The notes: generated by a model from the letters alone, not told the origin. A DNA stretch of 64,000 bases from Mucilaginibacter gracilis (GCF_003633615.1 NZ_RBKU01000001.1:992001-1056000), one strand, 5' to 3'. Positions 7,588 through 16,155 are shown, numbered from the stretch's first letter. Translations and numbers: made by a program.

Positions 7588-7893
7588 TTAACCCGCCGAT
7601 CTTAATATTAAAGTTTCTACATTGATGATTTTATTTCTATCAAAGCCCGCGGTATCGTCCGCAAATTCAGGGCTCTTCATATAACTGTCGGTCATCCCGT
7701 CTACGTCAGCATTGTCCGGAAAAGATACAAGGGCGACCACCTGGTTGGCGATGCCGGGTGTATTGCCGATCCACACCCCTTTGACTTCGAAGCCAAACTT
7801 GGGCAGGTTGATCCGGTGCTTTGACCAATGGTCTTTAAAATAATGAGCGGCAGTTTCCTTGTCAGCAAGGGTGTAAATTCTTAATTGTTCCAT
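7588..7893 (-). CDS. NIPSNAP-family protein
   Basis: A 101-residue ferredoxin-like alpha/beta-barrel protein. It shows the NIPSNAP signature: an opening strand MEQLRIYTLADKETAAHYF, then KFGFEVKGVWIG and VVALVSFPDNADVDGM, with a tail ending in VETLILR. Such proteins form dimers and often sit in small-molecule degradation or stress loci, but biochemical roles are mostly unknown. It lies 11 bp downstream of the DUF4267 gene, so the two form a minus-strand pair. Confidence 0.72.
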   Translation of the reverse strand: MEQLRIYTLADKETAAHYFKDHWSKHRINLPKFGFEVKGVWIGNTPGIANQVVALVSFPDNADVDGMTDSYMKSPEFADDTAGFDRNKIINVETLILRSAG

Positions 7894-7904
7894 AATGTTG
7901 ATTT

Positions 7905-8303
7905 CTATTTTGATGGTTGTTTTAATTGAGGTTTAGCGGTCAATAACAATATGCCGACAACCGAACAAATGATAGTCGCTGCAATATGGGGTATTGCTTG
8001 CTGCACATTGGTATAACTTTTTTCGAGCACGGTGATCATATCGGAAACCGGGATGATCGTCGCCACCACTAACATTACGCCCAGGGCTCGGCGCTCCTTC
8101 ATCAAAACCAAAGCGCACAATAAGACCCCGGAAAATATGTCCCGGATCCCTTTGATGTGATGAAAGGAGTAATCTCCGTGGGCATTAAAGCGGATGCCGA
8201 ATGCAGCTGTTGCTACTTCAGGAGAGAAGAAAAAGCGGGCTCCCAGGAAAATCATTGCCAGGCCCAGTAAAAATGCGATTGCATAAGAGATTTTTGTTGT
8301 CAT
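7905..8303 (-). CDS. DUF4267-type four-helix membrane protein
   Basis: A 132-residue integral membrane protein. Hydrophobic segments lie at about residues 8-26, 58-68, 73-92 and 105-123, with GIRDIFSGVLLCALVL between, as in DUF4267/DoxX-like small membrane proteins. Function is unknown. It is followed after 11 bp by the NIPSNAP gene. Upstream it carries the same TGCACCTGRGTTAAC element and Crp 3' end that precede the reductase at 3699, so it may once have been regulated by a Crp protein now lost. Confidence 0.72.
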   Translation of the reverse strand: MTTKISYAIAFLLGLAMIFLGARFFFSPEVATAAFGIRFNAHGDYSFHHIKGIRDIFSGVLLCALVLMKERRALGVMLVVATIIPVSDMITVLEKSYTNVQQAIPHIAATIICSVVGILLLTAKPQLKQPSK

Positions 8304-8358
8304 GGTATTTTGTTTTTAAATATTGACACAAAATTATCCTTGCAGCAAAGGGCGTTCA

Positions 8359-8373
8359 TGCACCTGAGTTAAC
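8359..8373 (-). promoter_or_regulatory. second copy of the TGCACCTGRGTTAAC motif
   Basis: TGCACCTGAGTTAAC differs by one base from 4634-4648 and has the same place: just after a Crp 3' end and before the next gene, here DUF4267. Its survival while the Crp gene around it is lost argues for function, though common ancestry is enough to explain it. Confidence 0.4.
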
Positions 8374-8376
8374 AAA

Positions 8377-8415
8377 TCAATATGGGGTGAAAACTTTTTT
8401 ACGGAAGCGGCTAGG
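8377..8415 (-). pseudogene. relic: last codons of a Crp-family gene
   Basis: Reading minus, SRFRKKVFTPY-stop matches the end of the intact Crp protein at 4652 (SRIRKRIFTQF-stop) both in residues and in the bases after the stop. The rest of the gene is gone, replaced by an AraC fragment on the other strand. Confidence 0.6.
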
Positions 8416-8429
8416 TTCACAGGTTATTT

Positions 8430-8597
8430 GGCCTACCCAAGCCTGTACATCCTGTGATCAGTGTGGTTTATATCGAACCTTTAGATGTAACACCTATCGG
8501 GTTACCAAAAATGGTCTACACCGATTTTCATTTGATTTTCTTTAAAAAGAATGTCAAAGCACCTGTGATTATTAATATACGATCAGCAGCATTATGA
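8430..8597 (+). pseudogene. relic: N-terminal fragment of an AraC-type regulator
   Basis: An open frame of 55 codons without a start reads GLPKPVHPVISVVYIEPL, then GLPKMVYTDFHLIFFKKN, then stops. This is the opening of the cupin-like sensor domain of Bacteroidota AraC regulators; compare GLGKPRHPLIGIYNF and FKLDFYVVTIK in the intact gene at 14095. The first ~20 residues and everything after the first ~75 are missing. A minus-strand ORF crossing it (8528-8746) is not credible. Confidence 0.55.
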
Positions 8598-8753
8598 TTT
8601 GACGAAGGCTTATTCGCCAAAGAACGAAGTTGATCATAGCACAATCGGTTCTCGAGAAAATGTTTAATATTTTTCCGGGAAATCAAGAGGAAATAGTATA
8701 ACCATCTGGTTGGAACGCCAACCATTTTCAACAAATGCTTGGACAATTTTTTA

Positions 8754-9200
8754 TTACCTGGTTAATGAAGCCGCCAGTTGAGGCAGTAGTCCAATTGCTC
8801 CTGACAGGCCCATCGTGTTAGGATAATCCCGGTGGTTTACAATTTTGCCCTCTTTAAACCTAATTACCGCGATAGAAGAGGACAGGCTAAAAACATCGCC
8901 TGTGGCAATATTCTTACCGGCAATGTCAAATTCAACGATCACCGTATTGGGGTCTATTCTTTGGTGAGCTACTGCGTTGACCTTATACAGTTCAAATAGT
9001 TTATTCACACTGTGAAGCTGGCTTTTTTCTCCGAACCTTTCGCGTATGTTGTCGATACCTTCGAAGCGGGATGGGCTATTTTGCACTGCAAACGGCAGTT
9101 CAAGTACGCCGTCTTCAGCAAAGCAGTCAACATAGCTTTCGTAATTCCTTGTTTCTAAAGCGACGCGCAGCTTTTCTACGACTTCTGATATGTTTTTCAT
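8754..9200 (-). CDS. NTF2-like (SnoaL-type) protein
   Basis: 148 residues from ATG 9200 (MKNISEVVEKLRVALETRN). An in-frame start at 9281 would add 27 residues without family likeness. The body has YVDCFAEDGVLELPFA, then RFEGIDNIRERFGEKSQL, then FDIAGKNIATGDVF and IAVIRFKEGKIVNHRDYPNT, the usual order of SnoaL-like ketosteroid-isomerase folds. The motif G-KIV-HRDY before a helical tail is common in this group. Substrate unknown. It is only distantly like the NTF2 protein at 7039, so this is not a recent duplicate. Confidence 0.75.
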   Translation of the reverse strand: MKNISEVVEKLRVALETRNYESYVDCFAEDGVLELPFAVQNSPSRFEGIDNIRERFGEKSQLHSVNKLFELYKVNAVAHQRIDPNTVIVEFDIAGKNIATGDVFSLSSSIAVIRFKEGKIVNHRDYPNTMGLSGAIGLLPQLAASLTR

Positions 9201-9277
9201 AGCGGATATTTTATTTTTATTCCTGCAAAAATATACTGCCTTAGCTGAAGTACAGTTGCCAAAAGGCAAATAATGAA

Positions 9278-9400
9278 TCAACGCTTTAATGCTTTTCGCC
9301 TTATCCGGCTTAACGTGCTATTGGTTAAATTGAGGTAAGATGCGATGTACTTTAACGGCACGCGATTATGTAATTTGTACTCGGTTTGTGGCTCAAACGT
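9278..9400 (-). pseudogene. relic: C-terminal winged helix of another Crp-family gene
   Basis: A 40-codon minus frame ends in YKLHNRVPLKYIASYLNL, TNSTLSRIRRKALKR and stop. It matches the DNA-binding end of Bacteroidota Crp proteins (RVP-KYIASYLG-T-TLSRIRKK). There is no effector domain or start upstream. It lies just upstream of the NTF2-like gene at 8754, the same Crp-then-target order seen elsewhere in the cargo. Confidence 0.6.
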
Positions 9401-9450
9401 GTGCTAATATGCTAATATTCAGTGTATTTAAAGCACCTTAGCTATTTGAA

Positions 9451-9612
9451 ATGAAGCCTTACCAAACCTACTATGCTAATAATGTCGAAGAAGCAATTGA
9501 TTTAGCCCGACAATTTAATATTGATGGTAAATATGACCTTTTCCGGGGCCAAGTACGTGAATATAATAAGCAGGAGTTAAATTTAACACTATTAAATACG
9601 ATTAAACCGTAG
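9451..9612 (+). pseudogene. truncated FRG-domain protein (53 aa)
   Basis: ATG 9451 to TAG 9612. The sequence has EEAIDLARQFNIDGKYDLFRGQVREYNKQ, which is the opening of the FRG domain (hydrophobic strand, FRGQ, basic residues). Intact FRG proteins are about 200-350 residues and are common in phage-defence and toxin loci; this one stops after 53. It is either a remnant or a very short protein; I favour a remnant. Confidence 0.45.
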
Positions 9613-9763
9613 GGATAATACTTGCCGTCGAAAGACAGTTTTTTATATGTATAAGCAATCCATTGTTAATATCTTTACTGCTGACACACGGACCATTGTT
9701 CACTGTGAACCCTTGATTAACTGGCGAAATGTAACACCCTTTAAATTATTTAATTAGACCAAA
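9613..9763. other. short non-coding gap before the hydrolase gene
   Basis: AT-rich leader of the hydrolase gene. TTCAC-TGTGAA around 9700 (TTCACTGTGAA) is a small palindrome. I see no clear Bacteroidota promoter and no gene. Confidence 0.3.
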
Positions 9764-10732
9764 ATGCGTAAAACATATTATAAACTTATTCTTTATTCAA
9801 TTGCCGTGTTCACCTCACATAATTGTTTTGCACAAAGGAGGATAGACACTCTCGAAACTGTTTTAGCTGGTGGGATAAAGCAGGTTGTTACTTTACAGGG
9901 AGAAAACCGTTCGAAGCCATTATTTCTTTTTATAACTGGCGGGCCTGGTAATGAGGGAATTTATGATGAAAACAAAAACTACCTTGATGAACTGAAGAAA
10001 CACTTTGTAGTTATCGCCTGGGACCAACGAAATTGCGGTCAAACCTTAAAACTTAACCCATCACCCGAAAAACTGACGGTAAAGCTTTATGAGAATGACA
10101 CCCATGAGCTGGTATCCGCGCTATTAAAACAATTCCACCAAAAAAAGATGTTTATAATGGGCTGGTCTTGGGGAACCGTTCTCGGTTTTTACATGGCAGG
10201 TCAGCATCCCGAACAAGTATACGCTTACATGACGGTTAGTCCAGCGGTGAACCAATGGGAGAGCGAACGGCTTAATTTGAATGAAATGAAACAAAAAGCC
10301 GAAAAACAAAAAAACAAACAGGCTATCGATGAGCTTTCAAAAGTTCAAATTCCGTTTAAGAATGGAGAACAAAATTATTATGACCGGAAGTGGCTCACTA
10401 TTTTTAACGGAGATTCGATCAATGACACCACAGAATTTAAAAAATACTTTACTGAAAATCCGGAAATGACGGCACTTTTTGACGAAGCTAATAATATCAA
10501 TTTGACTGTTTCGATGCCAAAAATTAAATGTCCCGTTTATTTTTTTGTAGGGCGAAAAGATCACCAAACTAATTATATGATATCCGAAAAATATTACGAA
10601 CAGTTGAAAGCACCAAAAAAAGGACTGTTCTGGTTTGAAAAATCAGGCCATTTGATCCCGGTTACAGAGCCTAAGCTTTTACAGGAAGTGGTGATTACAA
10701 AAATATTACCGCAAATACGTCTTGAAAATTAA
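9764..10732 (+). CDS. secreted alpha/beta-hydrolase, proline-iminopeptidase-like
   Basis: A 322-residue protein with an N-terminal signal (YYKLILYSIAVFTSHNCFA, cleavage after CFA). The hydrolase core has the oxyanion loop FITGGPGNEG, AWDQRNCGQT, and the nucleophile elbow GWSWGT (Ser near residue 138), with the acid in FVGRKDHQT and the His in KSGHLIP. HGGPG, DQRG and GxSWG are hallmarks of the prolyl aminopeptidase (S33) branch. The second signature is altered to DQRNCG. It should act in the periplasm on small peptides or esters; the substrate is unknown. It is followed on the same strand by a GNAT gene. Confidence 0.8.
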   Translation: MRKTYYKLILYSIAVFTSHNCFAQRRIDTLETVLAGGIKQVVTLQGENRSKPLFLFITGGPGNEGIYDENKNYLDELKKHFVVIAWDQRNCGQTLKLNPSPEKLTVKLYENDTHELVSALLKQFHQKKMFIMGWSWGTVLGFYMAGQHPEQVYAYMTVSPAVNQWESERLNLNEMKQKAEKQKNKQAIDELSKVQIPFKNGEQNYYDRKWLTIFNGDSINDTTEFKKYFTENPEMTALFDEANNINLTVSMPKIKCPVYFFVGRKDHQTNYMISEKYYEQLKAPKKGLFWFEKSGHLIPVTEPKLLQEVVITKILPQIRLEN

Positions 10733-10770
10733 ATTTAATTACAAATAGAATTCTTGTAAAATTGCGAGAG

Positions 10771-11307
10771 ATGGCAGTTAAAATTGAAAATACCAAATAT
10801 CAAGATATTCCAGCTGTGTTCGCTCTTTATGATGACGCCATTAAATACCAAAAAGAAGTCGGAAATAATGTTTGGCTCGGTTTCGAAGAAGAACTTGTAA
10901 AAAAAGAAATAGATGAAAACCGCCATTATATTATTCTTCTGGAGGAAAGGATTGCAGGGGCATTTGTTGTTACTTTCCGTGATGAGCTGATCTGGAAATT
11001 TTCGCAGGATGAACCCGCAATTTACCTTCATCGTATTGCAACCGCCCAATACGCCCGGGGCAACGACCTGCTGAAACATATTATTAATTGGGCTAAGAAT
11101 TATGTCGCAAACAATCAGCTATCATTTATTCGAATGGACACAGGCAGCGGCAATGAACGCTTAATAAATTATTACATTCGCTGCGGGTTTTCCGTGAAAA
11201 ATACTAGTACTACAGTAAATTACACCCCTGATCTTCCAGCTCATTATAAGGACGGGGTATTTACCCTATTGCAGATGCCAGTAGAAGGCGCCCCCTCAAT
11301 TAATTAG
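10771..11307 (+). CDS. GNAT-family N-acetyltransferase
   Basis: 178 residues from MAVKIENTKYQDIPAVFALYDD; an ATG three codons earlier is also possible. The fold order fits GNAT: beta1 with ENTKYQDI, helix, EERIAGAFVVTF (beta4), IYLHRIATAQYARGNDLLKHIINWA as the acetyl-CoA loop and helix 3, then IRMDTGSGNERLINYYIRCGF (beta5/6). The Q/RxxGxG/A loop is the divergent form QYARGN. It transfers acetyl from acetyl-CoA to an unknown amine. The gap to the hydrolase gene is about 38 bp, so co-transcription is likely. Confidence 0.78.
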   Translation: MAVKIENTKYQDIPAVFALYDDAIKYQKEVGNNVWLGFEEELVKKEIDENRHYIILLEERIAGAFVVTFRDELIWKFSQDEPAIYLHRIATAQYARGNDLLKHIINWAKNYVANNQLSFIRMDTGSGNERLINYYIRCGFSVKNTSTTVNYTPDLPAHYKDGVFTLLQMPVEGAPSIN

Positions 11308-11322
11308 CACCAGTTGCTTCGC

Positions 11323-12230
11323 TTAAATGTGGGAATATGGGAAACTCTGAAGCAATACGTTCTGAAGATGGTTTTTAATCTTCGGAAAAGGAAAGCGTTT
11401 TTTTACAACAAAATATATTGGGATAGGAATATCGATTTCACTGCATTGGATTTTGACGTATTCATTTCTCCAATGGCTGTTAGCATTATAAAAGTTGGAC
11501 ATAAATAGTATGGCATTTTCGGTTTTGCAGAGGTGATCCGTCAGTTCATCATTTTTGCCGGTCTGTCTGAATTGTTTTTGCTTAAGAGGATGTTCTTTGA
11601 GAAATTGCTCTGTATAAAACCTCGTAGAAGAGCCTTTTTCGCGGAGGCAAATCGGATAAGTTATATCCTAAAAAGAAACCACATTCAATGCGAGAGGATG
11701 CCTGTGATAAGCATATAGCGAAATCTTGTCCTGGTAAATCAATTGCCTGTCTATAGATTCCGGGACTGTCGCTGAAACGATCCCGCAGTCCAGTTGGCCT
11801 TCTTCAATTGATTTTATTATCTCAGCAGAGTTGTTGGTGATCACATCATATTCCAGGCCAGGAAAACTTGCTGTTAGGGAAGCCAGCAACCTGTTCATGA
11901 CAATCTTTGAATGCGATGCCCCTGAGCCAATTTGTAAAATAGTTTTGTTGTTAAGTCCGTTTATTGATGATAACAAGTTGACAAATTCATCATTGGCCTG
12001 CAGCAAACTTGCTGCGGCACCAATCAATTGTTCCCCTGCGGAGTAACCTTGATACTGTTTCCGGTAGAGTTGACCAGACACATGTTCCATTCCGTTTCCA
12101 AACCTTTGATGATCTTGCTAACCGCTGAAGGTGTTATGTACAGATTCTTTGATGCTGTCAAATAGCTGTTTGTTTTACAAACCTCTGATAGTACTTTGAT
12201 CTTAAATAAATTTATAATTTTAGCATTCAT
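11323..12230 (-). pseudogene. LysR-family regulator gene with at least three frameshifts
   Basis: Start ATG 12230 (MNAKIINLFKIKVLSEV), the HTH with LTASKNLYITPSAVSKIIKGLE and VTPQG. The frame then slips at a run of Gs near 12046 and continues as EQLIGAAASLLQANDEF plus the effector domain (ILQIGSGASHSKIVMNRLL, NSAEIIKSIEEGQLDCGIV). It slips again at a T run near 11670 (VVSF, then LGYNLSDLPPRKRLFYE) and a third time near 11625, ending FYTEQFLKEHPLKQKQF to IPIPIYFVVKKRFPFPKIK. The sum is a normal ~300-residue LysR protein. Two lesions lie in short homopolymers, so a sequencing error should be excluded. As read, only a 67-residue HTH peptide is made. Confidence 0.8.
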
Positions 12231-12307
12231 ATTGTCTGGTCCTTCAGGGCATTTAATCGTCACAAAACATTGCCCCAAATTTAAAGCAGAAGGTAGGATA
12301 TCACTTT

Positions 12308-12751
12308 TTAAACATCTTTGACTATAGGTTTGAACTTCTTTAGGTTATTCCATTTTTTTGCAGTGCTATCCAGCAGGGGGCCAAGTTGTTCCAGACAAAC
12401 CAGCATTGCACTTTCCGGCATGTCACCATAAAGATCACTGTATACCGTATCCAGGGCCTTATGGCCATCTATCACTACTTTCTTGCCTTTTACAGTTATC
12501 GCCACCAGGCGAGATCTTTTGTCCAGTTCATCCGTCTTTTCATCCAGTAAACCCTTTTTTACCATCCGGTCTATCATTAAAATGCCCGAAGATATTTCTA
12601 TAAAATGCATATAGATCAAATCCTTTTTTCGAATGGGTTCTGTTTTTTGCACTGTTAACAGGAACAGGAATTCATCGAAACTTGTCAACCCCATCGGTTT
12701 CATTTCGGTCATGGTAAAGAACATCCATAGACGCGAAAGACGGTTAATCAC
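12308..12751 (-). CDS. MarR-like winged-helix regulator, 5' end uncertain
   Basis: 147 residues from a GTG (12751). The middle carries the winged helix: TSFDEFLFLLTVQ, then EPIRKKDLIYMHFIEISSGILMIDRMVKKGLLDEKTDELDKRSRLVAITVKGKKVV, in MarR order (helices 3-4, DKRSR wing). The flanking helices would make the dimer. The same frame stays open and coding-like for another ~43 codons upstream (LLLTYFCRDYLKKQQAPII) with no ATG. So either a rare start codon is used or the true 5' end was lost. The gene is near the LysR pseudogene and divergent from the SDR at 13281. Confidence 0.65.
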   Translation of the reverse strand: MINRLSRLWMFFTMTEMKPMGLTSFDEFLFLLTVQKTEPIRKKDLIYMHFIEISSGILMIDRMVKKGLLDEKTDELDKRSRLVAITVKGKKVVIDGHKALDTVYSDLYGDMPESAMLVCLEQLGPLLDSTAKKWNNLKKFKPIVKDV

Positions 12752-12884
12752 CTTGGTAAGTGCGTAACGGCAAGCATAATCTGGGGCACTGTCCTCTGTG
12801 TCCGGTATTATCGGAGCCTGCTGTTTTTTTAAATAGTCCCTGCAGAAATAAGTTAAGAGCAGTTTGGACCTGAAGTTTGCAGAT

Positions 12885-13280
12885 GAGAATTACTTATCTG
12901 TTTATCATATCAAACTGCTTGCAGGTTCCAACATAAGATAGTCTGATATGGGTATTCCGGGAGCCCTTGCTTAGTTCATTCCGTTGGTTTTAGACCAACA
13001 GGTTGTGTTTGTGATGACAGAAATCTTGTTTGATGGTCAAGAGATTAATGTGCCCAAAGTGTGCCGGAACTAATTGACCGTAATTTCAGAATCAGGTGAT
13101 CAATGGGTCCGGATTATCTAATCTAATTGAGTTAACAGAGAATATCTAATGACAGCCGGTTGACCTGTCAAAAAAAACACTATATCTCACTTCCGCCTTT
13201 TGCATACAAAGAACCGCCTTTAGATTATAAATCATAACGGATATCTCCTGAACTTTGGTTTTATAAATTAATTAGGAGAA
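12885..13280. other. non-coding divergent region before the SDR gene
   Basis: About 400 bp without a credible gene. It holds a small hairpin GTTGGT-TTTAG-ACCAAC at 12983-12999 and the leader of the SDR gene, with AGGAG eight bases before its ATG (TTAGGAGAAATG). I see no exact TTTG-19-TAnnTTTG promoter. Confidence 0.4.
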
Positions 13281-14081
13281 ATGAAAGTAACATTGATTAC
13301 AGGCGCATCAGGGGGCATTGGTAAAGCTTTTGCAGAACGATTGGCTTCAGAAAACCATAACCTGGTACTGATAGCACGTTCAGAAGAAAAACTAAAAGCG
13401 TTATGCGGGCAATTAAGTACAAAGCATAAAATTTCAGTAACTTACATCGCTGCCGATCTGACGCAATCAGGCAGCGATCAGCTGATCGCAGATGAAATTC
13501 TTAAAAGAAATTTTCAAGTGGATTGGCTGATCAACAATGCAGGTAGCGGATCAGGTGGCGACCTGTTGGAGTACAGCCTGGAAGAATACCAAAATATGAT
13601 GAACCTGAACATGAATGCCATGGTTGCATTGACTTACCGTTTTTTACCAAAGATGCGGGCAGAAAAAAATGGAACGATCATCAACGTGGGTTCTATGGCA
13701 AGCTTTAACCCCATTCCTTATATGAACGTTTACGCGGCAAGCAAAGGCTTTGTAAAATATTTTACGCAGGCGTTGTGGGAAGAAAACAGGTTATTCGGTG
13801 TAAAGGTTATGTTATTGTGCCCCGGTGCTACAGAAACCGGTTTTTTTGATTCAGCAAACATTGGTGCAGACCGCAAAAGCAGCTTTTCTTCTAAAAAGTT
13901 AGAAACACCGGAACAGGTAGTTGCATCGGCCATGAAGGGGTTGAACCAAGGTAAAATAATCACCATCAGTGGCTTTCAAAATAAAATAAGCAGGTTTGTT
14001 ATATCTTTAATTCCCACACAGCTGGGTTTAAAATTGGTTGGAAATATGATGAGGAAAAACCTTAAGTTAAACATTCAATAA
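13281..14081 (+). CDS. short-chain dehydrogenase/reductase (DltE/YqjQ-like)
   Basis: A 266-residue classical SDR: TGASGGIGKAFA at residues 7-18, NNAG (in WLINNAGSGSGG), catalytic Ser in NVGSMASFNPIP and the pair YAASK (Tyr-x3-Lys), then CPGATETGFF. The extended C-terminus with PEQVVASAMKGLNQGK resembles the YqjQ/DltE branch of ketone or aldehyde reductases. Ser, Tyr and Lys are all present, so it should be active. The substrate is unknown. The AraC gene follows after 13 bp, and the pairing repeats at 16760-18499 with different sequences. Confidence 0.85.
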   Translation: MKVTLITGASGGIGKAFAERLASENHNLVLIARSEEKLKALCGQLSTKHKISVTYIAADLTQSGSDQLIADEILKRNFQVDWLINNAGSGSGGDLLEYSLEEYQNMMNLNMNAMVALTYRFLPKMRAEKNGTIINVGSMASFNPIPYMNVYAASKGFVKYFTQALWEENRLFGVKVMLLCPGATETGFFDSANIGADRKSSFSSKKLETPEQVVASAMKGLNQGKIITISGFQNKISRFVISLIPTQLGLKLVGNMMRKNLKLNIQ

Positions 14082-14094
14082 AGAGGTTCCATCG

Positions 14095-15006
14095 ATGAAA
14101 GGTCCGGACATATTGCATATCAAAACGCTGCATCAGTATTATGCCGCTGCCGGCCTGGGCAAACCGCGGCATCCCCTGATCGGTATCTATAATTTCCACG
14201 AAGTACTTCCACAGGAAGTACCGGAAGCGTTACGATTTAAACTGGATTTTTATGTTGTTACGATCAAATACAACTGTACCTGCAAGTCTGCCTACGGGCA
14301 AACCAGTTATGATTACGACGAGGGTATTATGGGCTTTTTCGGCCCCAACCAGGTGTTGGGTATTGACGCAAAAATTCCAACACCTGAAAACGGGTGGTGC
14401 CTGACATTTCATCCTGACTTTTTAAATGGCTACGAACTAGGCAAAAGGATAAAGGAATACAACTTTTTCAGTTACAGTGTAAACGAGGCGCTGATCCTTT
14501 CCGAAGATGAAGAAAATGATATGGAAGAATTGTTTCAAAAAGTCAAAAAGGAACTGGATCGGCCAATTGATAAATTCAGCCAGGATGTATTGGTAGCTCA
14601 ATTAGACCTGATGCTGACTTTCAGTAACCGATTTTACAACCGACAATTTATTACCCGCAAACCGCTCAATAACCCATTATTGTCTCGTTTTGAAATATTA
14701 CTTGATAGTTGCTTTCAAAACAACACAAGTCGGGAACATTTGCCAACGGTTACTTCCCTTGCCGAACAATTACACCTCTCCAGCAAATACCTCAGTGATA
14801 TGTTAAAACAGCTCACTGGCCTTACTACCCAGCAACATATCCATGATAAGATCATTCAGGTTGCCAAACAGGAGCTGTCTACCACAAACAATACAGTTAG
14901 TGAGATTGCCTATAAGTTTGGGTTTGATTATCCCCAATCGTTTAGTAAATTATTTAAAAGTAAAACCAATATGTCGCCTAAAGAATTTAGACAATCATAC
15001 AACTGA
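14095..15006 (+). CDS. AraC-family transcriptional regulator
   Basis: 303 residues. The N-terminal ~165 form a cupin-like sensor (HPLIGIYNF, FYVVTIKYN, YDYDEGIMGFFGPNQV, GWCLTFHPDFL). The C-terminal ~100 residues hold two HTHs: TVTSLAEQLHLSSKYLSDMLKQLTG and HDKIIQVAKQELSTTNNTVSEIAYKFGFDYPQSFSKLFKSKTNMSPKEFR. It lies 13 bp after the SDR gene and should be co-transcribed with it and control it. It is a clear paralogue of 17585-18499; motif placement is the same throughout. The effector is unknown. Confidence 0.87.
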   Translation: MKGPDILHIKTLHQYYAAAGLGKPRHPLIGIYNFHEVLPQEVPEALRFKLDFYVVTIKYNCTCKSAYGQTSYDYDEGIMGFFGPNQVLGIDAKIPTPENGWCLTFHPDFLNGYELGKRIKEYNFFSYSVNEALILSEDEENDMEELFQKVKKELDRPIDKFSQDVLVAQLDLMLTFSNRFYNRQFITRKPLNNPLLSRFEILLDSCFQNNTSREHLPTVTSLAEQLHLSSKYLSDMLKQLTGLTTQQHIHDKIIQVAKQELSTTNNTVSEIAYKFGFDYPQSFSKLFKSKTNMSPKEFRQSYN

Positions 15007-15030
15007 TTGCAGAAATTGGCTTTTTGCATA

Positions 15031-15360
15031 GGAGATTTTCCAGGTTTGTCTTAAACGTTTCAAATTCCTCCTGCCTGATCGCTTCGGAAAAACCTGCAAA
15101 CATTCCCACAAATTGTTTAGTTACTCCGGCTTTTGTCATCGTTTCGACAAAAAGTTCCACTGAGGGACTTACATAGTTGATTTTTTAGCCGGTAATTGTA
15201 CTCAAATTTTTTACTATTTCAGGAGCGGATATATTTTCCGTATTGCTGATGCCATAATCTTTATTTTCGTGTCCTTCACTGATTAATATTATACATCTTT
15301 TCTTTAAATAAAGATTTTTACGATATCTATTTCTGCCGGGCTTAACGTGATCACCTTAAA
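15031..15360 (-). pseudogene. relic of the QorB-like reductase joined to a Crp 5' end
   Basis: Bases 15031-15290 match 3765-4015 of the intact reductase with many changes and in-frame stops. Bases 15297-15360 match about 5135-5200, the start of the Crp gene. The ~1.1 kb between them (rest of the reductase, most of Crp) is deleted. It is followed by the diverged intergenic piece and then the near-identical azoR copy, so this is an old duplicate of 3.7-6.5 kb whose left part rotted. Confidence 0.75.
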
Positions 15361-15425
15361 TTACTCTTAGCTTCTTCCCACAAAGGCAACAAAAAGTTTA
15401 TCTACCCGAAACACAGCAAAGTAAA

Positions 15426-15439
15426 TCACTATATTGTGA
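15426..15439. promoter_or_regulatory. second copy of TCACTATATTGTGA
   Basis: Same 14 bases as at 5351-5364, inside sequence that is otherwise diverged from copy 1. Here no intact Crp gene remains next to it. Confidence 0.35.
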
Positions 15440-15463
15440 CGATGCATTTATATTATTATTGCA

Positions 15464-16063
15464 TTAAAGAACAATACTTGCTATTGCCTTATCTAGTGCA
15501 TGCTCCCTCAGGCCCGGGATGCCAACACCTTCTACACGAACGATTGTGATATCGGTCATTCCTAAAAAACCCAGCATTACTTTAAGGTAAGGGCTAATAA
15601 AATCATAGGGTTGCCAAACTCCTTCTGAGAATACTGAACCGGACGCGTCTGCAACATATATTTTTTTTCCTTTTACCAATCCTTCAGGGCCCAGCTCCGT
15701 ATAACGGAATGTTTTTCCCGCCCTTGCAATATGGTCGATCCAAGCTTTAAGCGACGATGGAATGAAAAAATTGTATGTCGGTGCGCCGATAACAATGATG
15801 TCCGCAGCCAATAGCTGACTGATTGCAGCCTCTGAATAAGTTATGGCATCCTGATCTTCAGCGGTTAAGTGTTCATCCGGTGTAAAGAAGGCGCTGATAT
15901 GGGCTGTGTTCAAATGTGGAATATTACTTTGCGCAAGGTCGACTACTTCGACGATGCTGCCTGGATATTGTTCCACGAGTTTAAGGATAATAGCATTGGC
16001 CAGTTTAATACTGAATGAATCTGCCCCCCGCGGACTTGAGATTAAATGAAGAATACGTTTCAT
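15464..16063 (-). CDS. azoR: FMN-dependent NADH azoreductase (AzoR-like), copy 2
   Basis: 199 residues from ATG 16063, the same choice as for copy 1. FMN loop SSPRGADSFS and flavin segment APTYNFFIPSSLKAWIDHIARAG are intact. The protein differs from copy 1 only by Arg in PGLREH. Base changes cluster in the last ~60 bp of the gene, with none visible further in. Divergent from hxlR copy 2 with the same operator. Both copies look functional, so the cell has a doubled dose of enzyme and regulator. Confidence 0.87.
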   Translation of the reverse strand: MKRILHLISSPRGADSFSIKLANAIILKLVEQYPGSIVEVVDLAQSNIPHLNTAHISAFFTPDEHLTAEDQDAITYSEAAISQLLAADIIVIGAPTYNFFIPSSLKAWIDHIARAGKTFRYTELGPEGLVKGKKIYVADASGSVFSEGVWQPYDFISPYLKVMLGFLGMTDITIVRVEGVGIPGLREHALDKAIASIVL

Positions 16064-16110
16064 AATTTTTTTTTGAGTATTCAAATCTAAGCCAGCCGTA
16101 GTTTATATTT

Positions 16111-16140
16111 GTAACGGGTTTACTGGAGGAAACTGGTTAC
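16111..16140. promoter_or_regulatory. 30-bp dyad, likely HxlR operator, copy 2
   Basis: Identical to 6036-6065 (GTAAC-2-GTTT, 8, AAAC-2-GTTAC). Two operators and two regulator genes would share one pool of HxlR protein. Confidence 0.58.
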
Positions 16141-16155
16141 CTGGAGGAAAGTATC

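Noticed and set aside
8528..8746. 72-aa minus ORF
   Set aside because: It crosses an AraC relic on the other strand, has no family likeness and no clear leader.
11314..11718. Two plus-strand ORFs of 64 and 61 aa
   Set aside because: They are shadows of the LysR pseudogene, whose minus-strand frames carry family motifs through the same bases.
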